Below, one piece after another: positions 11,241-21,444 of a stretch of DNA of 64,000 nt. Numbering within the stretch: the stretch's first letter is position 1; every line of letters starts with the position of its first letter. The translations under genes and the position numbers were made by a program. Source of the DNA: Imbricaverruca yamaguchii (Eukaryota > Arthropoda > Thecostraca > Neoverrucidae); the NCBI GenBank assembly GCA_034440575.1, contig JAOTOL010001096.1, positions 202,080-266,079 of the forward strand. Reading direction: 5' to 3'. The notes below the pieces were generated by a model. That model did not search any database. It had not been told where the DNA came from and worked only from the letters and a program-made list of their open reading frames with translations.

Positions 11241-12005
11241 GTATCGCCAGTGACTCGTCACTGAACGGTCCACTTTGTACACTTATTGTAGTTTATTTTG
11301 TTATTAATTCAACGTTGTATTGACGTGTAAGTTCAGGAGCGTGTCATTATATCGGCTGAAGTCCAGGAGTGTGTCATTTCATGGGGTGTGTTTGACATCT
11401 GCTAACACGCCTGCGCTTTCGTTTGCTATTAACATGAATTATAAAGGACGCACTCATATATTCTCCTCCTTGTATATCGCCATTGTTGGTGATAGGGCGT
11501 GTCAGCGAGTGTTCGCTTCCTGTTCAAGTGATTCAAATAAACCGCGGCCACATCATTGGCATCGAAATAACACCAGTTTTGATAAGACATGCGGGAGTCA
11601 TTTGCAAAAAAGGCAACGTCCTCAGATGAATACAAACATTGATACTTTACTCTACAAATATAATAATAACCAGCATGAATCGAATGTAAAACCATAGACC
11701 TTGAAATAATCCTATATAATTCACCAGCATAATACTTCTGAGAGTAATTGATATGCAAATGATTTTGCACTCAAAGTCTATTAAGCATACCACCGCAAAT
11801 AAATCCGGACCATTTTCACGCAAATTGTACCCGTAGAGTCACACCATCGCTTATAGTTCACGCCAGCGTTGTCGAGCACACCTTACCACATCGAGTAATG
11901 CTGGGTATGTTCCTCAATGCTCATATCCACTCGCAATCCCAGCCTAACCCAACGTTCTGCACAGAAGCCGAAAACACGAGGCGAGCCGGCGCTAAGTGGC
12001 CGTCA
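11241..12005. other. no recognisable feature
   Basis: AT-rich relative to the preceding block. Nothing supportable was seen. Confidence 0.4.
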
Positions 12006-12241
12006 GAGCTGATATACCTTCCAGCGGGAAGATATGCCGGAGCTGATATACTTTCCAGCGGGAAGATACGCCGGAGCTGATATACCTTCCAGCGGGAAGA
12101 CACGCCGGAGCTGATACACCTTCCAGCGGGAAGATATGACGGAGCTGATATTCCCTTCAGCGGGAAGACACACCGGAGCGTCGGGATCCGTTGTAGACAG
12201 TTCTGAAACGTTCCAACAAGAAGCTATGCCGGATGCAACAT
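12006..12241. repeat. 34-bp tandem repeat, about 6 copies
   Basis: Units start at 12006, 12040, 12074 and 12108 with GAGCTGATATACCTTCCAGC, then GGGAAGATATGCCG. Later copies decay, and the last recognisable core is TTCCAACAAGAAGCTATGCC near 12210. The core AGCGGGAAGATATGCCGGA resembles the core of the 59-bp array that follows. Confidence 0.95.
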
Positions 12242-12310
12242 TTATCGAAGGGTGCTCTGAAACCATCCAACAAAATCGGGGCGACAACGGCCGTGGGAAG
12301 TCATATCCCG

Positions 12311-12680
12311 ACACCTTGTAGCGGGAGGCCGCGCCGGATGGGGAGCCTGCCGTGGAGTGTTCTGACCAGACACCTTGTAGCGGGAGGCCGCGCCGGATGG
12401 GGAGCCTGCCGTGGAGTGTTCTGACCAGACACCTTGTGGCGGGAGGCCGCGCCGGATGGGGAGCCTGCCGTGGAGTGTTCTGACCAGACACCTTGTAGCG
12501 GCAGGCCGCGCCGGATGGGGAACCTGCCGTGGAGTGTTCTGACCAGACACCTTGTGGCGGGAGGCCGCGCCGGATGGGGAGCCTGCCGTGGAGTGTTCTG
12601 ACCAGACACCTTGGGCACGGACTGCCGTGGATGTTGCGTGGAGTGTTCTGACCAGACACCTTGTAGCGGGAGGCCGCGAC
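12311..12680. repeat. 59-bp tandem repeat, about 6 copies
   Basis: Units start at 12315, 12374, 12433, 12492 and 12551 (CTTGTAGCGGGAGGCCGCGC at the front, GTGTTCTGACCAGACAC at the back). A sixth unit at 12610 has lost its middle and a seventh starts at 12660. Copies are nearly identical. The unit length is not a multiple of three, so the long minus-strand frames across it are accidental. Confidence 0.97.
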
Positions 12681-13097
12681 GGACGAGGCATCTGTCGCCG
12701 AGGTTTTGACGAGCGGCCGTCTCCGCCGGCCAGCGTGTAGAGCGCGTGATGGACGGCCCGCCCGTGGGGTGCGGTACCGTCAGTACGCCGGCCGTCCACT
12801 ATCATTATCGGCCGAGCTGCCATACCAGCCGTGACGCTGCGTCAGCGCGCGACCTATCACAGGCAAATGAGCAGCGCTCCAAGGCCGACATTACGGGGCT
12901 GAAATTAGCTCGACACCTCGACGTATTTAGACAGAGCATCGGCAGGTGGAATGGAGGTCGTTATAAATGCTGTCGTTGAATCAATCTTATTCTTCATTGA
13001 CAAGCGGCTTGGCACACATCGAACAAGTTGGATTGGCGCAGAAGCACAAAGGCTTACTGCTAGGACCTATCTCAAACCTGTGGGTGTGGATATTTAG

Positions 13098-13099
<2 letters not shown>
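12681..13099. other. no recognisable feature
   Basis: GC-rich at first, then mixed. No gene or repeat seen. Confidence 0.4.
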
Positions 13100-13131
<32 letters not shown>

Positions 13132-13233
13132 AAAAAAAAAAATGTGTTTTTTTTCCGTGTTTTGACAAAAAAAAAAAAAAATTTTTTTTTTATAAAATTA
13201 TTTAAAGAGGATTTTTTAAATTAAAAAAAAGGG
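13100..13233. repeat. A/T homopolymer block
   Basis: Runs of A (24, 13, 14 and 8 bases) alternate with runs of T (8, 9 and 6), joined by a few other bases and ending in GGGGG. It does not look like a transposon tail because both A and T runs occur. It may be real low-complexity DNA or an error-prone assembly or read segment. Confidence 0.8.
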
Positions 13234-15045
13234 GGTTTGCAAATTCTGTCTATGGAGCGCCCATGTTAAACTTATCTAAAATTATTATAGGGGAGGTACT
13301 GCCCCTCATGCCGTCAGCTTCCCCTGGTTTTGACGTCCTTGATCATAATCAGTGGCGAAAGGTTTCCTTGCCGGTTACTGTTGATATCATTAGATAACTA
13401 CCATTGGTTTACAGCAATGCAAAAACTCCAAGATGCCATCGACCATTATCAATGCCATCGTACTGCTTCTACTGCGAATATTTCGATGCTGTGAACACCA
13501 GCTGCGGGTGCTTGCCATTTTGCTCCCATGACACAGATCATCATTTTTCTCGGAAGCGTGAAAAATAGACGGAAAAACATCCGTGCGAATGTATCCCACC
13601 GTGGCGGAACCAGCCGGCATCGCCTCGGAGGCGCCGTCGCGTAATGGGATTTCTCGGCGCGGCGGCGCTGCTTTTTGTAGTCGAAGTGTTCCAGTCGACC
13701 CTCGTCCTGGAGGTGCTACCGCGGTTACGCCAGCTCTGGCAGCCGGCCGCGCCACTGATTAGCCGCGCTCACCCGACCACTAATCAAAACCAACTCAACC
13801 CGTAATTATATTGAATTTATCCGCGGCGCGGCCGGTTCGAAACCGAGCCGCTCCGCTCGGCGCCGCAGCCGTCAAAGTCAGAACAAATGCCATTGTCCCC
13901 TCATTTAGTTAGCACCGGTTGTCTTTGTGCAGCCCTGCGTTCTATCATAATTAACGCCTTGGACGCAGCGTGCCCTGTATTTAGTGCATGCTTCGCCCCT
14001 AAACACCGATCACGTGATTTACTGTCGGTGGAATCGGCCTGGCTGTGAAGGGGCATGTTGGAGAGACGTCCGGTCGAGGAAGCGCACGGCGCAACAACAC
14101 CGGAGCGGATATTGGAGGCACACCGGTGGTCAGGTGCTGCACGCCCACAAATGGCAGCGGGACAAACACCCGTCATGCCAGCTGAGTACAGGTGATGCGT
14201 GGTTTCCGGGTGGATATTCCGTGTAGACCACGTGTGGATTGAGAAGACGAATCTATGAAGAGCTATGCGATTTTGCTCGGCCTCACAGGAAGACGCTGGG
14301 AACGGTCAAATGATCACGTCTTGTATTTTGGTCTCCTATATCTTTTTCTCATTTCGCGTTATGTACCTATACCGTGCCTTTGTCTTGGTAGCCTCCACGT
14401 AGAAATGGGACAATATAGTTGGAGCTAGATAATCGACAAAATGATGCAACAAATAGATAGTGAGCTGAATTTATTCCACCCATCGTGGGCAAGAGCTACT
14501 CCTCATCACTATGTTCACATACTGCATACTTCATACTGCAGCATACACTATTGGTAGGTCAGATTATGATGGGTATATGGGTGCGATGCAGCACTTCCAA
14601 AGCTATTTTGTGGATGACGGTCAAGCGTACCGTAAACACACACATATTGACTTGTATTTTGGGTAATTAAATTCCCATAATGTTGGCGAAGCACCACTAA
14701 ATTAGCATCAAGCCCTATGTGTGATAATTATTATGAATTTTAAGATTTTCAACTATAAATGGAAGAGCACCCCAAACAGCACTTTGAGACGTTCCGCTAA
14801 TGCTCAGAAATTACCTTTTTAATGTGACTATCTTTTGGTGACAATGCGCTACTGAATTAGTTGCATGGTTGCATTCTAACAAAGCGAAAGATGGTTAACC
14901 AAATTAAATATACTAAACAACTAAATTAACTACACTGGTTAAACCAAATTCCAAATGGAAGATCTTCCGGTTTCTGGATCTACGCTCTTTTCCTTAGTAC
15001 TGAGCGATACTTGTGATAGGAAACTTCTCGAATGATACCCTGTAA
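13234..15045. other. no gene; GC-rich patch at 13600-13880
   Basis: The patch 13600-13880 is GC-rich with CGCGGCGCGGCCGG words. The rest is ordinary. Frames such as 13390-13755 on the minus strand match no family. CAGTGGCGAAAGG near 13351 resembles a hAT end but is unpaired. Confidence 0.4.
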
Positions 15046-15352
15046 CATGTGGCCAGTGACCAGCAACCAGTAACCAGCCAGTGACCAAAGACCAATGACC
15101 AGTGATCAGTGATCAGTGCTCAGTGATCAGCGACCAGTGATCAGTGGCCTGTGACCAGTGACCAGTATACAGTGACCAGTATACAGTGACCAGTATACAG
15201 TGACCATTATACAGTGACCAGTGACCAGTATACAGTGACCAGTGACCAGTATACAGTGGCCAGTGGCCAGTGCCCAGTGACCAATGACCAGTGACCAGTG
15301 TCCAGCGACCAGTGACCAGTGACTAGTGACCAGTGACCAGTCGCCCTGTTGG
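15046..15352. repeat. CCAGTGA heptamer-based satellite
   Basis: About 300 bp built from 7-base CCAGTGA/ACCAGTG words, with 14-base compounds such as CCAGTATACAGTGA repeated five or more times around 15150-15255. Minus-strand frames of repeated Thr-Gly-His-Trp-Ser type are compositional. Confidence 0.95.
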
Positions 15353-15599
15353 ACAGTGCGGCGTCGCCACACTGTCGGCTGATCAGGATGACCGCCGCGC
15401 AGGTCAATATTTGTCGTCGGTTCCAATCAGGACCGTTTTATGGGGCGGCCGTGCGATTGCTCCCCGCCGGCTGCGGCGGCCATGGTGCCTGCCGTCCGCC
15501 GCACCGATGATGTTTACCAGCTGATTTATTGCACGTGCTGATGGGACGTGTGCCGACAGACGACCGCTGACGGGACAGGCACGGCCGTGCCGAGCCGCT

Positions 15600-15905
15600 G
15601 TTGCGCTGCGACACGCTGTGGCACGCTGTGACACGCTGTGGCACGCTGTCGTGTCAGTGCACCTGTCAGGGCCGCTGTCAGTGCCGCTGTCAGCGTCGCT
15701 GTGGCATGCTGTCGTGTCAGTGTCGCTGTGGCATGCTGTCGTGTCAGTGTCGCTGTGGCATGATGTCGTGTCAGTGCCGCTGTCAGTGCCGCTGTCAGCG
15801 TCGCTGTGGCATGATGTCGTGTCAGTGTCGCTGTGGCATGCTGTCGTGTCAGTGTCGCTGTGGCATGCTGTCGTGTCAGTGTCGCTGCCAGTGCCGCTGT
15901 GGCAC
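15600..15905. repeat. 27-bp tandem repeat, TGTGGCATGCTGTCGTGTCA type
   Basis: Units of 27 bp (TGTGGCATGCTGTCGTGTCA plus GTGTCGC) with 12-base variants TGCCGCTGTCAG. It begins with shorter TGTGGCACGC repeats and passes directly into the compound array at 15906. A is rare on the plus strand. Confidence 0.93.
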
Positions 15906-17112
15906 GGTATCGCACTGTGGCACGCTGCCGTGCTGCCGTGCTGTGGTGGCAGTGCTGTGCTGCCGTGCTGTGGTGGCAGTCCTGTGCTGCCGGAGCTGCA
16001 CTGGACTGTCGTTGTGTGGCACGCTGCCGTGCTGCCGTGCTGTGGTGGCAGTCCTGTGCTGCCGGAGCTGCACTGGACTGTCGTTGTGTGGCACGCTGCC
16101 GTGCTGCCGTGCTGTGGTGGCAGTGCTGTGCTGCCGTGCTGTGGTGGCAGTGCTGTGCTGCTGTGCTGCCGTGCTGTGGTGGCAGTGCTGTGCTGCCGTG
16201 CTGTGGTGGCAGTCCTGTGCTGCCGGAGCTGCACTGGACTGTCGTTGTGTGGCACGCTGCTGTGCTGCCGTGCTGTGGTGGCAGTGCTGTGCTGCCGGAG
16301 CTGCACTGGACTGTCGTTGTGTGGCACGCTGCCGTGCTGCCGTGCTGTGGTGGCAGTGCTGTGCTGCTGTGCTGCCGTGCTGTGGTAGCAGTGCTGTGCT
16401 GCCGGAGCTGCACTGGACTGTCGTTGTGTGGCACGCTGCCGTGCTGCCGTGCTGTGGTGGCAGTGCTGTGCTGCCGTGCTGTGGTGGCAGTGCTGTGCTG
16501 CCGTGCTGTGGTAGCAGTGCTGTGCTGCCGGAGCTGCACTGGACTGTCGTTGTGTGGCACGCTGCTGTGCTGCCGTGCTGTGGTGGCAGTGCTGTGCTGG
16601 GCTGCCTGGATGTGGCGCTGCTGTGCTGCCGTGCTGTGGTGGCGTGCTGTGCTGCCGGGCTGCACTGGACTGTCGTGTGTGGCACGCTGCCGTGCTGCCG
16701 TGCTGTGGTGGCAGTGCTGTGCTGCTGTGCTGCCGTGCTGTGGTAGCAGTGCTGTGCTGCCGGAGCTGCACTGGACTGTCGTTGTGTGGCACGCTGCCGT
16801 GCTGCCGTGCTGTGGTGGCAGTGCTGTGCTGCCGTGCTGTGTGGCGTGCTGTGCTGCCGTGCTGTGGTAGCAGTGCTGTGCTGCCGGAGCTGCACTGGAC
16901 TGTCGTTGTGTGGCACGCTGCCGTGCTGCCGTGCTGTGGTGGCAGTGCTGTGCTGCCGGAGCTGCACTGGACTGTCGTTGTGTGGCACGCTGCCGTGCTG
17001 CCGTGCTGTGGTGGCAGTGCTGTGCTGCCGTGCTGTGGTGGCAGTGCTGTGCTGCCGTGCTGTGGGGGCAGTGCTGTGCTGCCGGAGCTGCACTGGACTG
17101 TCGTTGTGTGGC
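15906..17112. repeat. compound 27-bp-based satellite of 1.2 kb
   Basis: Two modules alternate: TGCTGTGGTGGCAGTGCTGT(GCTGCCG), used one to three times in a row, and GAGCTGCACTGGACTGTCGT plus TGTGTGGCACGCTGCCG. The second module recurs about ten times at irregular spacing, so the array has higher-order structure. Stop triplets are almost absent from the units, which leaves several frames open for hundreds of codons on both strands. I do not credit any as coding. Confidence 0.95.
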
Positions 17113-17515
17113 TTGAGGACATGCGGCATGCAGTGTACGTGATTTCCAACATTGTCAGCGAATTTGAGCTATAGCCCATGAAAAATGAACCCCAATAAAT
17201 ATCACTTGTCCTTCACATTTCAGGACAGCCTACTGGTTTCTGTCCGGTGACCATGACGATTAAGACGGAGTTGATGTCGCAAGTATCGCAAGACGCCGTA
17301 TATGTTAAGCAAACTTGGAACCGGAATTAAACCCATGGCAATGATCTTCGAAACTTGAAACATACCCCAAATATGGATTTAAAATGTGTACGTTCATGCC
17401 AGCGGGCAAAAACCGAGCAATAGGTCGTTGATGTTGATACCTCAACATCATTCCATTGATCAACAGCCTTCGCATCATAACAAGGGCGGATGCATGATGA
17501 TTTGGTTTGACATAA
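17113..17515. other. no confident feature
   Basis: Unique-looking DNA. A fair splice-acceptor-like sequence (TTGTCCTTCACATTTCAG) ends at 17223, but a single candidate acceptor is not enough to call an exon. GGTCGTTGATGTTGATACC with TCAACATCA nearby forms a small inverted repeat around 17421-17450. CAGCCTTCGCATCAT near 17463 recurs as CAGCCTTCACATCAT near 19186, on the other side of the LINE. Confidence 0.35.
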
Positions 17516-17645
17516 CAGTGAAATTGACATAATATTACAGTGAAATAACAGTGAACATATAAGTGAAATAATAACAGTGATATAACAGTGAAATAACAGT
17601 GAACATATAAGTGAAATAATAACAGTGATATAACAGTGAAATGGC
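17516..17645. repeat. 48-bp repeat of AACAGTGA words
   Basis: GAACATATAAGTGAAATAAT begins at 17553 and 17601, giving a 48-bp period with internal 10-11-base AAYAACAGTGA sub-repeats. It abuts the open frame of the LINE and may lie at the LINE breakpoint. Confidence 0.9.
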
Positions 17646-18918
17646 AGTGATGATTTGATAGAAAAAGATCCAATTGAATATATAGCTGAACATACCTATG
17701 CAAGGTTTTCTGATCATATAAGTACTAGTGAAATTCAAGTAGAATCAATTATTAAGAACATGAAATCTGTTGGAGGTGGCATAGATGGAATCAGCACAAA
17801 CATATTAATGCTTACCTATAAAAGTATCTTGAAGCAGATTACCCACTTTTTTAATCTTTGTCTGCATGGTGGAATATTTCCTGATGATTTAAAGAAAGCA
17901 GTTGTTGCACCTGTTTTCAAGGCAGGAGAACATCACAAATTCACAAATTATAGACCTATATCTTTACTCCCTATCTTTTCTAAAATTTAGGAAAAAATAT
18001 TGCATCCCTATCTATCTTTCAAATGAGGAGGGCAAATACTTCATAACAAGTCGTGAACTTAAGTATTTATACAACTCTTTAATCCTTCCCTATTTAAATT
18101 ACTGCGCCGTGATTTGTGGTAATAATTATCCCACTGGACTAAACCAAGTCATTAAATCCCAGAAACGTGCCTTGCGAATTAATGATTACAGATGTTATAC
18201 GTACCCTACAAATGAATTATTCATTAAGTACAATATTTTGAAATTCACCGACATGGTGCAAGAACAAAACATATTAATTCTGCACAAATTTGTCAATGAC
18301 GCATTGCCACATGCTATGACTGACTTTTTTCGATATACAACACCTTCTAGTACAAGAATCATTCCGCATTTCTCTATACCATTTACCTATCGACAATATA
18401 GGCTACATGCTATTACTCACTCTGCTCCAAAATCATGGAACAATGTAATATGCAAAATCTTTTCCAGTATTCAGCAAGTACCAAGGAAAAAAAGATGTGC
18501 TAAAGAAATGCATTAGACGTCACTTTATGGAATTATATAAATCAAAGGTAAACTGAAGTCTGACTATAGCTGATACAATTCCCAAAGGTAGCTTTAAAGG
18601 TTGTACCCTGCTAGATTTGGTATCAGTGTTGATATATGAAAATGTACAAATGTATGTGATTGATTGAACTTTTTTGTGTTTCTTTTTGTGTCAAAGGATA
18701 TTGGTAGGCTGGTACACACCTATCTTATTCTGCATGAGAAATCTCCATATGAATCTGTTTTCAACATTTCTGTACTCCCCTAACATTTTCATCTTGTGAC
18801 CCTGGGAACTCTGTGGGCGTTACTAGCTCGCTATCAGTCCGCGGATTTCCCAGGGTCGCATTTCCTTTCTACTAATTGGTGGTGGTCTATCTGCAAAATG
18901 AAAGAAAGAAAAAAACAG
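17646..18918 (+). mobile_element. non-LTR retrotransposon with deleted catalytic core
   Basis: The first frame (17655-17990) gives the start of a non-LTR reverse transcriptase: a GIDGIS-like motif, a FNLCLHGGIFPDDLKK stretch and NYRPISLLPIFSKI. A stop and frame change follow, and translation resumes at about 18030 with the C-terminal part (YNSLILPYLNYCAVICGNNY, then QKRALRIND and HAITHSAPKSWNN). The whole palm segment with the catalytic Asp residues is missing, so the copy is dead. The true C-terminus probably lies in another frame ending at about 18555. The 3' region contains an inverted repeat GACCCTGGGAA/TTCCCAGGGTC near 18799-18857 and ends in a GAAA-type tail near 18900-18918. The clade is most likely Jockey/CR1-like; 5'-truncated. 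Confidence 0.85.
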
Positions 18919-20177
18919 ATGGAATGCAAATTGTATTTAGCTAAACACATCAGTTTGCATTGTTCTTTGTATCCCGGGGCACCCTTGTGTTGGCTGCCTT
19001 GATCTATGGGCAGCTCACCAAGGAATGTCACACATTGAAAGATCCAATGAAGGTGCACACAGCCAAAGGAGATAGGCTGCTGCTGCATCTGATATGGGAG
19101 ACGACAATTGGAAAAAAATGCAAGGGGCATTGAAAGTATGTGCTCTGTTCATATCAATGGACCGAAGTCAAACAATAGGTCTGTCCAGGTATCAGCCTTC
19201 ACATCATGTCAGGGGCGGATATAGGGGGAAGGAGCACTGAGCATGTGCGCCCCCTCCATTCATGGGAAGATGGCGCCACTCCAATATAGGAAAGGAGCCT
19301 CTGAGAGCCTCTAGTACACCCTCCTCCTTTCCCGTTCAACATATTTTATATTTCAACATATTTTTCAGCCAAAGGCGCCCGCCCCTCTAAGAGGAAAAGG
19401 CGCCCGCCCCCTGATAGAAAAAGTCGCCAATTCAGGATGCCCTAGTTCACTGCTCGCTCAACCAATTAAGTCAAAAGCCCAGGAACTTTCATAGTGGCGC
19501 CCTCCATGGAAATGGCGTCCCTCCGGATGAGTGTCCCCACGCAAATTCCTGGACCTGTCCCTGCATAACAACTCCGTGATTTGACCTGATCGGAGGGGCT
19601 TTGATCGGAAGGACTTTTTGCTGGGACATGTCAAACTGATTGCTTCATATGTGCCCCAATTGTGGTTTGATGGCGTTAAGTGGTCCAAACACTATTGACG
19701 AAAATTCGAAAGCGTGTGGTTAAAATCAATCATCCCACATAATTAACTAACCATCAAAGCGAAAATATGGGGACTTCGAAAATCTTGTACTGCCAAATTA
19801 GTTTCCGCATCCATCGCCTGGTGTATATTATGTTCGTGTAGCTGCATAGCATTACGTATATGTATACGTAATGCTATGCAGTTATATAGAGGGTGCACTT
19901 CTCTTTCCGCAGCGTATATAAATCCCAGCTAAAATTATCAGCCTATTTTGTGTCCACACTTAACTGTAGGTTTAGAGGACGAGCAAGTTCTGACACGAAT
20001 AATGTTGAATTCTGCATTGAAAATAGTTCAAAACAAAGGGAGGGGGTTTTCATTCGCCAACATACATATGTTCAGCAGCTCAGCAGCGAACACTAAATAA
20101 ACGAGATGACTGTGTCACGGTACCTCCCATGACCTGAACTTACTGCGAGGTGCCTGATACGTGTTCCTGCTATGCTG
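18919..20177. other. no gene; repeat-like end at 19210
   Basis: CAGGGGCGGATATAGGGGG at 19210 resembles a DNA-transposon end, and the following 250 bp hold paired GGCGCCCGCCCC words near 19375-19415. I could not find a matching opposite end. The rest shows no gene. Confidence 0.35.
19842..19881. repeat. perfect 19-bp inverted repeat with 2-nt centre
   Basis: The arm CTGCATAGCATTACGTATA (19842-19860) is exactly complementary to 19863-19881 around a central TG. It can extrude as a cruciform or fold as an RNA hairpin. Confidence 0.97.
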
Positions 20178-20966
20178 TGCTGTGTGTTGTCTGCTCCTGA
20201 GCTGTCAGAGCACCTGGTATTGCTGTGTGTTGTCTGCTCCTGAGCTGTCAGAGCACCTGGTATTGCTGTGTGTTGTCTGCTCCTGAGCTGTCAGAGCACC
20301 TGGTATTGCTGTGTGTTGTCTGCTCCTGAGCTGTCAGAGCACCTGGTATTGCTGTGTGTTGTCTGCTCCTGAGCTGTCAGAGCACCTGGTATTGCTGTGT
20401 GTTGTCTGCTCCTGAGCTGTCAGAGCACCTGGTATTGCTGTGTGTTGTCTGCTCCTGAGCTGTCAGAGCACCTGGTATTGCTGTGTGTTGTCTGCTCCTG
20501 AGCTGTCAGAGCACCTGGTATTGCTGTGTGTTGTCTGCTCCTGAGCTGTCAGAGCACCTGGTATTGCTGTGTGTTGTCTGCTCCTGAGCTGTCGAGCACC
20601 TTTGTGTCAGAGCACCTGGTATTGCTGTGTGTTGTCTGCTCCTGAGCTGTCAGAGCACCTGGTATTGCTGTGTGTTGTCTGCTCCTGAGCTGTCAGAGCA
20701 CCTGGTATTGCTGTGTGTTGTCTGCTCCTGAGCTGTCAGAGCACCTGGTATTGCTGTGTGTTGTCTGCTCCTGAGCTGTCAGAGCACCTGGTATTGCTGT
20801 GTGTTGTCTGCTCCTGAGCTGTCAGAGCACCTGGTATTGCTGTGTGTTGTCTGCTCCTGAGCTGTCAGAGCACCTGGTATTGCTGTGTGTTGTCTGCTCC
20901 TGAGCTGTCAGAGCACCTGGTATTGCTGTGTGTTGTCTGCTCCTGAGCTGTCAGAGCACCTGGTAT
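20178..20966. repeat. 43-bp tandem repeat, 18 copies
   Basis: The unit begins TGCTGTGTGTTGTCTGCTCC and ends GAGCACCTGGTAT. Eighteen copies run head to tail with almost no substitutions. One copy near 20590 has a 15-bp insertion (CGAGCACCTTTGTGTCAG), which accounts exactly for the total length of 789 bp. The extreme uniformity shows recent expansion or active homogenisation. It is not a CRISPR array: there are no unique spacers. Confidence 0.98.
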
Positions 20967-21444
20967 TTCTCCTGACCAGCTGGGGAACCTGGTACCTGTT
21001 CCTGCCTTACTGAGGGAGTGTCCCGCCTGTCTCCCCTCCCCACAGCAGGGCCAAGGTCTCACATACCCGCCAGTAATAGGTATTCCCAGCACCTAGAGGT
21101 TCAGGTGTCCCCCGGACCAGTGGAAGGCGCCTCCATCAGTGCCAGAGGCTCCGAGTCGCTCCCTACAGTTGAGATCGTGCGCTCCAGTTACAATCACGGT
21201 CCGATTCCGGCCGCCGTCCACGTGACAGAAGGTGTAATCAGACGAAAGCCAAGAGCTGGCTGGGCAGTGGCTGATAAATCGGCCCGGTGCCGGCGGTCGC
21301 CTTCTAATTAGTGGCCGTCGGCGGGCGCCCCGGGTAGGGTAAACATCTCAGCTGGCCGGCCGGCTGGGGGTCAGCCCCCTCGCGCCGGGCGGGTCGCGCG
21401 AGGGGAGCAGCGCGTCCCGGTGATCTTCCGCGCCGGGGAGTCAC
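20967..21444. other. GC-rich spacer between two satellites
   Basis: CGG- and CCG-rich DNA without a recognisable gene. Confidence 0.4.

Noticed and set aside
15404..17179. 591-codon minus-strand frame, and several plus-strand frames of 200-380 codons
   Set aside because: All lie in the TGCTGTGG satellite, are open in several frames on both strands, and are low-complexity; the unit simply lacks stop triplets.
17206..17332. Possible terminal exon after TTGTCCTTCACATTTCAG, about 35 codons to a stop
   Set aside because: A single acceptor-like site without a partner donor, a known protein or a poly(A) context is too weak.
20178..20966. CRISPR-like regularity
   Set aside because: The units are contiguous with no unique spacers, and the surroundings are eukaryotic; it is a minisatellite.
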